NCBI RefSeq assembly: GCF_030409715.1
Contig: NZ_JAUFQI010000001.1
Location: 310,001 to 374,000 of the forward strand
From: Reinekea marina
Lineage (GTDB): Bacteria > Pseudomonadota > Gammaproteobacteria > Pseudomonadales > Natronospirillaceae
Length of the DNA: 64,000 nucleotides
Direction of reading: 5' to 3'
The notes below the pieces were generated by a model. The model was not told the DNA's origin. It worked only from the letters and a program-made list of their open reading frames with translations, and made no database searches. This document shows, piece by piece, positions 17,986 to 25,725 of the stretch; position 1 is the stretch's first letter; each line of letters starts with the position of its first letter. A program made the translations under genes and the position numbers.

Positions 17986-18033
17986 TTATGCACAGAGGTT
18001 ATCCCAAGAGTTATCCACAGATACTGTGCATTA
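17986..18033. promoter_or_regulatory. Cluster of DnaA boxes outside oriC
   Basis: Intergenic stretch between the ClpP2-like gene and yheS. Perfect boxes TTATGCACA (17986-17994) and TTATCCACA (18011-18019), a partial TTATCCCAA (17999-18007) and a reverse near-match TAATGCACA (18025-18033). The density of box matches in 48 bases equals that of oriC, about 26 kb away. Possible roles: DnaA-responsive promoter, or a DnaA-titrating site like datA. Confidence 0.6.
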
Positions 18034-18038
18034 AAATA

Positions 18039-19934
18039 TTAACTGGCTTGCGCTTGCTCAATTTGCTCTGACAGATCGAGCCATTCTAATTCTACCGCTT
18101 CAACTTCTGTCTTTAATTGGCCTTGCTCTTTTAAGAGAGGCTGTAGCTTAGATTTATTGTCGGCTTCATATAGGGTTGGGTCAGCCAATTGAGTTTCAAC
18201 CTCCACCAACTTTTGTTGCGCTTTGTCTAAACGGGCTTCGGCTTTTTTGAATGCAGATAATAAAGGTTTTAATTTTTCACGTTCAGCGGCTCTTGCTTGG
18301 CGTTGCGCTTTTTTATCATTGACTAGGTCTGCACCTTGATCCGCGCTTGCCGGCACCGCGTTAGGCGCTTTCAGCAGAGCTTGAAAGTAGTCTTCTAAAT
18401 CACCTTCGTATTGTTCTACTTGTCCATTGCGAACCCACCAGAACTCATCAGCGGTTGAATTAAGCATGTAACGATCGTGTGAAACCAATATAACCGCGCC
18501 ATCGTATTCTTGTAACGCAATGTTCAGCGATTCTCGCATTTCTAAGTCAAGGTGGTTAGTCGGTTCATCCAGCAAGAGCAAATTAGGTTTTTGCCAAGCA
18601 ATCATTGCTAAAGCGACGCGTGCTTTTTCGCCTCCTGAGAAATTCACGATGGCTTCATCCGCCCGTTCACCTGAGAACCCAAATCGTCCAACAAAATTTT
18701 TCAACACCTGATCTGAAGCATCGGCATCTAAACGTCTTAGATGTAAAAAAGGTGAGGCTTGTTCATCAAGCGATTCCAATTGATGCTGCGCAAAATAGCC
18801 TATACGTAAATTATGCCCTCGAATAACTTCCCCAGACTGCGGTATTAAATCGCCGACGATGGCTTTAATTAACGTCGATTTACCCGCACCGTTAACGCCC
18901 AATAGCCCCAAGCGTGAACCGGGTTGCAAAGAAACGTTCACGTTTTTCAAAATAGGTTGGTTTGTTGCATAGCCTAAATCTACGTTATCTAAACTGACAA
19001 CAGGATCAGAAACACGTCCACCCGTAGGGATCGTAATATTGTATTGATAACTGATAGAGGCGGGCGCTGTGAGCGTTAGTTTTTCGAGCATCTTTACTCG
19101 GCTTTGCGCTTGTTTCGCCTTTGACGCTTTCGCTTTAAAGCGCCGTACAAACGATTCTAAATGTTCTTTTTGCTGTTGCTGCTTATCAAAGGCTTGTTGC
19201 TGCTGCGCTAAACGTTCACCTTTTTGACGTTCGTATTGGCTGTAGTTACCTCGATAACCGATTAACTTTTGCTGTTCGAAACTCACAACCTGCGTAGCGA
19301 CACCATCCATAAAGTCTCGGTCATGGGATATCAGTAAAAGCGTTCCGGGATACTGTTTTAACCATTGCTCCAACCAATAGCAGGTATGCAAATCTAAATG
19401 GTTGGTTGGTTCATCTAATAATAATAAGTCGGAAGGACACATTAACGCGCGTGCAAGGTTTAGCCGAACTCGCCAACCACCAGAGAATTCACCAACCGGC
19501 TTTGCAAATTCATTCACGTTAAAGCCTAAACCCGCCAGTAACTGTTCGGCCTGGTTTTGCTTTTCGAAAGCATGATAGGTATCGAGCGCACCGAGCGCTT
19601 GTGCCATTGCATCATCATCATGTTTGTTTTCAGCTTCGGTCAGTGCGCGTTGCAATTGTCGTAACGGTTGGTCACCATCCAATACAAAATCAAGAGCACT
19701 GCGATCTACCTCTGCAATCTCTTGTTTCATGTGCGACAATCGCCAATGCTTAGGCACTTCTACCGTTCCGGCATCGACTTGCAGTTCATTTTGCAAAACC
19801 TTAAACAAGGTCGTTTTGCCCGTGCCATTTGCGCCAATTACCGCAATGCGCTCACCGGTATTGAACGTGACAGAGGTATCATCCAATAAGGATTTACCGC
19901 CAAGTTGTAAAGAAATATTAGAGAGTTTTATCAT
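18039..19934 (-). CDS. yheS: ABC-F family ATPase YheS
   Basis: 631 residues from ATG 19934. Two ABC domains (GANGTGKTT and GVNGAGKST; FSGGWRVRLNLA and FSGGEKARVALA; two [12 protein letters not shown]), the ABC-F linker arm and a C-terminal coiled coil rich in Lys/Ala/Gln. This is the YheS type, a ribosome-associated factor proposed to resolve stalling. The start codon of the gene on the other strand shares the CATG here (starts overlap by two bases). No ribosome site is visible. Confidence 0.9.
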   Translation of the reverse strand: MIKLSNISLQLGGKSLLDDTSVTFNTGERIAVIGANGTGKTTLFKVLQNELQVDAGTVEVPKHWRLSHMKQEIAEVDRSALDFVLDGDQPLRQLQRALTEAENKHDDDAMAQALGALDTYHAFEKQNQAEQLLAGLGFNVNEFAKPVGEFSGGWRVRLNLARALMCPSDLLLLDEPTNHLDLHTCYWLEQWLKQYPGTLLLISHDRDFMDGVATQVVSFEQQKLIGYRGNYSQYERQKGERLAQQQQAFDKQQQQKEHLESFVRRFKAKASKAKQAQSRVKMLEKLTLTAPASISYQYNITIPTGGRVSDPVVSLDNVDLGYATNQPILKNVNVSLQPGSRLGLLGVNGAGKSTLIKAIVGDLIPQSGEVIRGHNLRIGYFAQHQLESLDEQASPFLHLRRLDADASDQVLKNFVGRFGFSGERADEAIVNFSGGEKARVALAMIAWQKPNLLLLDEPTNHLDLEMRESLNIALQEYDGAVILVSHDRYMLNSTADEFWWVRNGQVEQYEGDLEDYFQALLKAPNAVPASADQGADLVNDKKAQRQARAAEREKLKPLLSAFKKAEARLDKAQQKLVEVETQLADPTLYEADNKSKLQPLLKEQGQLKTEVEAVELEWLDLSEQIEQAQAS

Positions 19935-20382
19935 GGGGCAGAAGTTTACCAACGTGTCGTACGCTAAGCCATTGTGGAAGTACGCTAATAATGTTTATTC
20001 TGGAAATAAAGCGGCTTTTCTCAATTTCCAAAACACCGAACAATTGTGCGTGAATGATCTCATTGCCCTAGGGTTTTGTTTAAATCACCAATTGAAGTCA
20101 GATCATCCCTGGTGGCAGAACCCTGATTTACAGTCGTTAAGAGTGATTATTGGACAACTCCGAACACTTCGTGATCGACCAGAATATCGACCCTATAGAG
20201 ATATCATTCTCGATATAGAATTAAGATGCGAACAACAAGATCTAGACATAATCGCAGAAAGCCTCGTATCTGACCATGACAACTCTCTCTTATTCGAACA
20301 ATATTGTGCCCACTACACGGTGGCAAACGCATCGGCATTAAAGGCATTTATTGCAAGTCTAAACCCAAAAAAAGGAGCCTAA
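19933..20382 (+). CDS. TIGR02444/DUF2390 family protein
   Basis: 149 residues. It carries the small-helical pattern 'LWKYANNVYS--KAAFLNFQN....VNDLIALGFCL' known in TIGR02444 proteins, a family of unknown role usually next to yheS and an algP-like gene, which is exactly the context here. Start ATG 19933 overlaps the divergent yheS start (CATG shared); an in-frame GTG at 19954 is a possible alternative. The stop codon lies inside the terminator hairpin. Confidence 0.78.
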   Translation: MGQKFTNVSYAKPLWKYANNVYSGNKAAFLNFQNTEQLCVNDLIALGFCLNHQLKSDHPWWQNPDLQSLRVIIGQLRTLRDRPEYRPYRDIILDIELRCEQQDLDIIAESLVSDHDNSLLFEQYCAHYTVANASALKAFIASLNPKKGA

Positions 20383-20393
20383 GCTCCTTTTTA
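20367..20393. terminator. Bidirectional terminator overlapping the stop codon
   Basis: AAAAGGAGC-CTAA-GCTCCTTTT: an 8-9 bp perfect stem with a TAA stop of the preceding gene in its loop region, A-run on the left and T-run on the right. It serves both the TIGR02444 gene and the convergent AlgP-like gene. Confidence 0.85.
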
Positions 20394-20410
20394 GTAAAAT
20401 CTATACCAAT

Positions 20411-21553
20411 TTAGGCATCAGATTTAGGATCGAACAGGCTACGACCTTCAGATGGTGCTGTATTAACAACAGGTTCTGCAGGTTTAGCCGCTGGTGCTGG
20501 TGCACTGATAGGTGCCGCCGGAACACTAGGCTTTACAACAGGTGCCGGAGCAGCGGCAGGTTTCACTTGAACGCTCGGCTTTTCAACTTTCTTCACTGGT
20601 GCTTTTTTAGCGACAGGCTTTTTAGCTGGCGCCTTCTTTGCGGCCTTTTTAACGGCAGGCTTTTTAGTTGCTGTCGCTTTTTTAGCCGCAGGCTTCTTAG
20701 TTGCAGCCTTTTTAGGAGCGGCCTTCTTCGCAGCAGGCTTTTTAGCGACTGTTTTTTTAGCGGCAGCTTTCTTTACTGTGGCTTTTTTAGCCGTTGTCTT
20801 TTTAGACGTTGCCGTTTTTGCCGCGGCTTTTTTAGCAGCAGGTTTCTTAGCTTTTGCTTTTTTCGCTGCAGCAGCTGCTTTAGCTTTCGCCTTCTTTAAG
20901 GCTAACTTCTCTTTCTCTTTAGCTTTCTTCTCAGCGGCTTTGGCTTTCTTTTCAGCGGCAGCGGCGGCTTTTTTCTCTGCGGCGGCTTTCTTCTTCGCTT
21001 CTGCAGCGGCTTTTTTAGCAGCCGCTTTTTCTGCAACCTTACGTGCAGCTTCTTCAGCCTTTCTTAAAGCAGCTACGCCTTTTTGATACTGATCGGCAAG
21101 TTTTTGTTCAAATTTGTGTGCGGCTAAGGTTTCTTTAGCGGCTGATAATTCATCTTTTAGAGTTGCAACAGTGGCTTTCGCAGCTGCAACAGCTTCAGCT
21201 GCTTTCGCAGTCGCTGCTTTACCTGCTGGTGTTTTCTTAGCCGCTGCTTTTGCTTTCTTCGCAGTCGCCGCTTTTACTTTAGCGGTTGCCGCTGTCAGTT
21301 TTTTGGTGAGTTGGGCCACTTCTTTATCGGCTGCTTTTAATTCTTTTTCCTGCTCTTTCGCTATCTGAGCTTCAAGCTTTAGTAAGTCTTTGTTCAATTG
21401 ATCGACAACTGAAACCGCTTTTTTCTGAGCGGGTGCTTTCTTAGCGACAGTTTTTTTAACAGCTTTTTTGGCTGTTGTTTTTTTCGCAGTTGCTTTTTTA
21501 GCAACCTTTTTTGGAGCAGGTTTTTTTACAGCTTTCTTTTTAGTGGCAGCCAT
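20411..21553 (-). CDS. AlgP-like/histone H1-like lysine-alanine-rich protein
   Basis: 380 residues of low complexity, mainly Lys and Ala with Pro. Three parts: an N-terminal basic segment ([20 protein letters not shown]), a helical middle with leucines (about 48-160), and a long C-terminal region of KKA/KKP-type repeats resembling eukaryotic H1 tails, closing with a Pro/Ala/Val tail and [11 protein letters not shown]. Pseudomonas AlgP, encoded beside the same yheS and TIGR02444 neighbours, is the likely relative and is thought to bind DNA. Copy number of repeats is likely to vary between strains. Likely nucleoid-associated. Confidence 0.85.
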   Translation of the reverse strand: MAATKKKAVKKPAPKKVAKKATAKKTTAKKAVKKTVAKKAPAQKKAVSVVDQLNKDLLKLEAQIAKEQEKELKAADKEVAQLTKKLTAATAKVKAATAKKAKAAAKKTPAGKAATAKAAEAVAAAKATVATLKDELSAAKETLAAHKFEQKLADQYQKGVAALRKAEEAARKVAEKAAAKKAAAEAKKKAAAEKKAAAAAEKKAKAAEKKAKEKEKLALKKAKAKAAAAAKKAKAKKPAAKKAAAKTATSKKTTAKKATVKKAAAKKTVAKKPAAKKAAPKKAATKKPAAKKATATKKPAVKKAAKKAPAKKPVAKKAPVKKVEKPSVQVKPAAAPAPVVKPSVPAAPISAPAPAAKPAEPVVNTAPSEGRSLFDPKSDA

Positions 21554-21670
21554 GATCGAGTTCCTCTTTCAATGAAAAATTTCACGCACGTTTTTAGTAC
21601 CGCCATACTATTGTTATCACCTGTAAAAATTCAAGCAATAAAGACGAATAAAGGCGGTTTTTTTGCTGTT

Positions 21671-22381
21671 TTAGCTGTTTTCGTCAATCCAATCGACTAA
21701 TTTTTGCCAATCGCTTAAATCTTTCTTTTGTGCATTTTGTAAATCGTGAATGCCTAAGCCGTATTCTGAAGCACGAATATAGTATTGAGTGTCTCTAATA
21801 GTAGATACAAAAGGAATTTTTAAACTTTTCAAAAACAGTTCAAGCTTCGAATAAACAAGGGTGTTTTTACGAACACGGTTCGCAACCACGGCAATTTTCT
21901 TTTTATTTGAACGATATGCTGCACTGAGAAAGAGTTCTTTTATAAAAAAAGTGGTGGCGCGAATATCAATTGGGGAAGGCGTGACCGGTATAATGATAAA
22001 ATCACACTCGCGTACGAGGTCGTTTAAAAGCATACCACTCAGGCCTGCTGGCGTATCAATCACAACTTTGGTGGTCTTTTCTGGCAAATTTCTTAAATAC
22101 CAGGTCCGAGTCACATGGCCCGTTGCCTTTTTAAAGGCATTAACACCGTGTATTTTGGAACGGACATTTTGACGTAATTGCAGCCATTGAGCTGATGAAC
22201 CTTGTGGGTCAAAATCTATTAATGCGCATTGTTCATCACGACTCGCATAGAAGCTAGACAAATTAGTTGCAACGGTTGTTTTGCCGCTACCACCTTTAGC
22301 GTTAGCCACTAATATTCTTGTTGGCGTGGGTGTATTGACAACACGGGCACGCGATTCAGATACTGACAGTGTATTTACCAT
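21671..22381 (-). CDS. Orphan ParA/Soj-type ATPase
   Basis: 236 residues. Deviant Walker A NAKGGSGKTTVATNL (residues about 27-41), then IDFDPQGSSAQWL and a switch with VIDTPAGLS, all typical of ParA/MinD ATPases that self-organise on DNA or membrane to position cargo. No parB or obvious cargo gene adjoins; the neighbours are an AlgP-like protein and a WD40 lipoprotein. It is not the chromosomal ParA at a mnmG-rsmG locus. The role may be cargo positioning (chemoreceptors or flagella), inferred only. Confidence 0.85.
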   Translation of the reverse strand: MVNTLSVSESRARVVNTPTPTRILVANAKGGSGKTTVATNLSSFYASRDEQCALIDFDPQGSSAQWLQLRQNVRSKIHGVNAFKKATGHVTRTWYLRNLPEKTTKVVIDTPAGLSGMLLNDLVRECDFIIIPVTPSPIDIRATTFFIKELFLSAAYRSNKKKIAVVANRVRKNTLVYSKLELFLKSLKIPFVSTIRDTQYYIRASEYGLGIHDLQNAQKKDLSDWQKLVDWIDENS

Positions 22382-22428
22382 CTTTACTCCTATCGATGTT
22401 CCATCATGCTAACAGATATTCCTTAAGG

Positions 22429-23373
22429 TCAAAACGTATATAGGTAACCGTTTGATCCAACGGCGATAAGCCGCCCTCCTTTATAGCCAACATCTAACAC
22501 CGATGTACTTTTTAGTGCATGCTTAGCTTCTGTTCCAATACGCCAACGCGATAACTTTTTACCCGTCTTCGCATCAAATTCAAAAATATCACGGTAGGTT
22601 GTCCCGGTAAGTAGTCGAGAATCGCCCATAAAGGTTGCACTTGTAAGTCTGTATTTTGCAGTTTTCAGTTCAGCAATTTTTTTCCGCGTCGCTAAATTCC
22701 AAAGTTCCGCTTTTTCACTGGAAGGAACCATTAACGCAATAACGCCTGTTTCACTCAATTTTACTAACGATACCTGATTCGAATATTTAAACTCTCGAAT
22801 CATGCTGGCATCTCTTGTATTCCAAAGTATAGCTGAGTTGTCTTCGGAGCCTGTTAATGCGATCCCAGCCTGGATATTAAGACTGACACTGATCACCGGG
22901 CCTCCGTGTTGAAACTCTCTTAAAACGCCACCGTTTTGAATGTCGAACAATACAGCTTGGCCGTTATCCATGCCCAGCAATGCAAATCGCCCATCGCCGG
23001 ATAAATCGGCCGATTGAATTCTAGAGGGCGCTTCCCAAAATGCGACAGACTCACCAGTCGCGGTATTCCATAACACTAAATTATAGTAGTTAGCCGTTAA
23101 TGCATACTTTCCATTCGAAGAGAAAGAAGAATAGAGTATTTCAGTCAAGAAACCTGCTCGGTGATTCCAATTATACAGGCGCGCGTATTTGGGAATATTC
23201 CAATAACTGCCACCATGCTGCAACGAACCAATCACTAGGTTTTGCCCTTGAGGATCGATCGATGCTGAATATGCACCTTGCATAGCAAGTTGTTGATGCT
23301 TTTCAGGGCCCGTTGGCCAACAGGCAACAAGTAGCGGTATGCAAATAAAAATTATAAGGTGTTGTATACGCAC
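22429..23373 (-). CDS. WD40-repeat lipoprotein
   Basis: 314 residues from a GTG at 23373 with GAGAG five bases upstream. The N-terminus (VRIQHLIIFICIPLLVAC) is a lipoprotein signal with lipobox LVAC, so the mature protein is anchored by a lipidated Cys. The rest has about six WD40-like blades: repeats of 'FSSNGKYALTANYYNLVLWNTATG', 'LSGDGRFALLGMDNGQAVLFDIQNG', 'AGIALTGSEDNSAILWNTRDA', 'ESGVIALMVPSSEKAELWN' and so on. A beta-propeller scaffold in the envelope is likely; partner unknown. Divergent from the GFA gene. Confidence 0.82.
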   Translation of the reverse strand: MRIQHLIIFICIPLLVACWPTGPEKHQQLAMQGAYSASIDPQGQNLVIGSLQHGGSYWNIPKYARLYNWNHRAGFLTEILYSSFSSNGKYALTANYYNLVLWNTATGESVAFWEAPSRIQSADLSGDGRFALLGMDNGQAVLFDIQNGGVLREFQHGGPVISVSLNIQAGIALTGSEDNSAILWNTRDASMIREFKYSNQVSLVKLSETGVIALMVPSSEKAELWNLATRKKIAELKTAKYRLTSATFMGDSRLLTGTTYRDIFEFDAKTGKKLSRWRIGTEAKHALKSTSVLDVGYKGGRLIAVGSNGYLYTF

Positions 23374-23495
23374 ACAAACTCTCAATAAAAACCAGACTGA
23401 TACTATAGAGTGTAGCATTGACACAGGGGAATGTGTTTTGGGGTTTGTCCGGTCTTGGTACTTACGCACATAAAAATAGTTAATGAGGAATGCAC

Positions 23496-23858
23496 ATGTT
23501 ATTAGCACAATGCCATTGTGGTCAGATATCTGTCACCGCCACACATAAGCCCAGTACCGTGACGGAATGTAATTGTTCCATATGCGGCCGATTTGGTGCC
23601 CGTTGGGCTTATTACAAACAAATCGAGGTTACGGTTAAAACAACAGGTTCTGAAACCCACACGTATCGCTGGGGCGATGAGGACATTGACTTTCACCACT
23701 GCCCAAATTGTGGCTGTATGACCCATTATACCGGCACCGGTAAACAAAGTGAGCAGGATCGTGTCGCCATTAATACGAGAATGTGCAACCCGCAAGATAT
23801 GATCGACATTACTGTTCGGCACTTTGATGGCGCTGACACATGGCAATATCTAGATTAA
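23496..23858 (+). CDS. GFA family (CENP-V/GFA) protein
   Basis: 120 residues, ATG at 23496 with GAGGA six bases upstream. Cys clusters CHCG near residue 6-9, CNCSIC, and CPNCGCMTHY are the zinc sites of the GFA fold (glutathione-dependent formaldehyde-activating enzyme-like). Members are often annotated as S-hydroxymethyl glutathione synthase-like, but most have no proven activity. Stands between divergent WD40 lipoprotein and the 7TM cyclase. Confidence 0.85.
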   Translation: MLLAQCHCGQISVTATHKPSTVTECNCSICGRFGARWAYYKQIEVTVKTTGSETHTYRWGDEDIDFHHCPNCGCMTHYTGTGKQSEQDRVAINTRMCNPQDMIDITVRHFDGADTWQYLD

Positions 23859-23943
23859 CTTTATTTTTTTGCACTTATAAACGTTTCAAAATGGCAGACA
23901 CTCATAATTAAACTACGCTATATAGGAAGTAGAGGAGCATCCT

Positions 23944-25725
23944 TTGTATCGTCAAAGTTTAATAGTGTGGGTCTGTTTTTTGTTCGTGATACCATTTTCT
24001 AGCGCTACTGAGTTTAAAATCAGTAGCGAAGATCTTGTATCCGGTCAAAAAATCGAATTAATTGGCGAATGGTGGTTTGAGTTTGGCGAGCACCTTTCGC
24101 CCGAAGCCCTTACTTCGGCAATTAATCAAAATACTTTGATTAAAGTACCCAGCCCCGCTAGTTGGCATGACTTTTTAGACCAAGACAAAGCTAACCCTAG
24201 CTTACATGGTATAGCAACCTACGCCGCCCGAATAAGTTTCGATAGCCTTACCGATGAACCTTACAGTGTGGCAGTGCCTTTTATTAATGATGCTTATCGA
24301 ATTTTGTGGATGCCATTTGGGCAGCCAGAACAAGCGATGGTTATTGGTGAATCCGGCGATTGGCAAGTGGGTATGATCAACTCCCGCGAAGACTTGCTTT
24401 ACCCTTTGCCGACGCTAAAAGACGCACTATTAGTGATATACGTTGCTAAAACGCAGTCTTTTCCAGGTGGCATTCGAGAACCTATCGCATTGCAAAACAC
24501 GATCGATGCTCAAAATATGAGAGACTTAACCACCTTTGCACGCGCATTGATGATGGGCGCAATATTGATCATGAGTATTCACTATATGGTGCAATACTTT
24601 CACTGGCGAAAAAACATCAGCCTACTAATTCTATCGCTCATTTGTTTGGTTATGTTTGTTCGCTCATTGGGCGTTTCAGGTTATACCGATTTAATCTTGT
24701 CTTACTTTACGCCACATCATTTTGTTATTCGCCTTCGCCTTGAATATTTGTCTATTATTGTCGGTCCGCCCTTGTTTTGGCACTTTATTCAATCGCTGTT
24801 AAACGAATACCTATCAAAGCGATTTATTATTTCGATTTGGGTGTACACACTCACGTTCGCAACCCTAGCTATGTCTATTCCGTTTTATCTCATGACTAAG
24901 TACTTGCTGCTTATTCAGCTTCATTTAGGGATTATATCGGTGCTTGTGTTGTATAGCCTCCTTGTTCCCGTTCTGCGCGGTGAGCCCTTTGCTCGCTTAA
25001 TGTTGGCTGGCACCGGCATCATTGTGGTGGGCGTACTTAATGACCTTTATGCGTCAGTATCAGACACTTACCATATTTATCTGATCGAATTTTTTGGCTT
25101 TCTATTCTTGATTTTCCAGGCGCAATTAGTGGGAATAAAACTGAATGAGACTGTTAACCTAGCGGCACGCCTTAAATCGGAAAAGCAAAAGCTCGAACAT
25201 AAACACGACCGCGTCATTTTAGAAGGACAGTTGGATCACCTTACCGGTCTCTATAACCGCAAAGCATTTTCTGAGTTGTTTAGCCTAACTTGGCAAAGCG
25301 CAATGATCAGCCAAGAAACCGTCAGCATCATCATTATGGATTTAGATCACTTTAAGGAAATTAACGATACTCATGGTCATTTAATCGGTGATGAAGTTCT
25401 GGTTTATACAGCTTCTTTATTACGCAGTCAGAATCTACGCAAAGGAGATTTTATCAGTCGCTATGGCGGTGAAGAGTTTGTTGTTGTATTACCCGATACG
25501 CATTTAGAAGATGCCTACAATATTGCTCAAAACCTTCGCAAAGCAATTGCCTATGGTCCTGCCTATCAAGATGAGCAGATCTCCTTGACGATAACAGCCA
25601 GTTTAGGGGTATACGCCACCATTCCCAAAGAGGAAAACTATCAACACGCCCTCGCTAAAGCGGACGAAGCTTTATACAAAGCTAAGGATAACGGGCGCAA
25701 CTGTGTGGTCAGCCTTATTAACTAA
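23944..25725 (+). CDS. 7TMR-DISM diguanylate cyclase
   Basis: 593 residues. Signal peptide or first helix (VWVCFLFVIPFSSATE), a periplasmic jelly-roll-like region (7TMR-DISMED2 type), seven membrane helices (about 200-400), then a GGDEF domain with GGEEF at 508-512 and an RKGD inhibitory I-site five residues before it. It should make c-di-GMP and be feedback inhibited. Start TTG 23944 has AGAGGAG six bases upstream. Ends with a 4-nt tail-to-tail overlap with the LemA fusion gene. Confidence 0.9.
   Translation: MYRQSLIVWVCFLFVIPFSSATEFKISSEDLVSGQKIELIGEWWFEFGEHLSPEALTSAINQNTLIKVPSPASWHDFLDQDKANPSLHGIATYAARISFDSLTDEPYSVAVPFINDAYRILWMPFGQPEQAMVIGESGDWQVGMINSREDLLYPLPTLKDALLVIYVAKTQSFPGGIREPIALQNTIDAQNMRDLTTFARALMMGAILIMSIHYMVQYFHWRKNISLLILSLICLVMFVRSLGVSGYTDLILSYFTPHHFVIRLRLEYLSIIVGPPLFWHFIQSLLNEYLSKRFIISIWVYTLTFATLAMSIPFYLMTKYLLLIQLHLGIISVLVLYSLLVPVLRGEPFARLMLAGTGIIVVGVLNDLYASVSDTYHIYLIEFFGFLFLIFQAQLVGIKLNETVNLAARLKSEKQKLEHKHDRVILEGQLDHLTGLYNRKAFSELFSLTWQSAMISQETVSIIIMDLDHFKEINDTHGHLIGDEVLVYTASLLRSQNLRKGDFISRYGGEEFVVVLPDTHLEDAYNIAQNLRKAIAYGPAYQDEQISLTITASLGVYATIPKEENYQHALAKADEALYKAKDNGRNCVVSLIN

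Noticed and set aside
20567..21368. Long plus-strand frames over the AlgP-like gene
   Set aside because: They are the complement of a Lys/Ala-rich repeat gene, giving Phe/Ala/Leu-rich shadow frames; the minus-strand gene has the start, terminator and family match.
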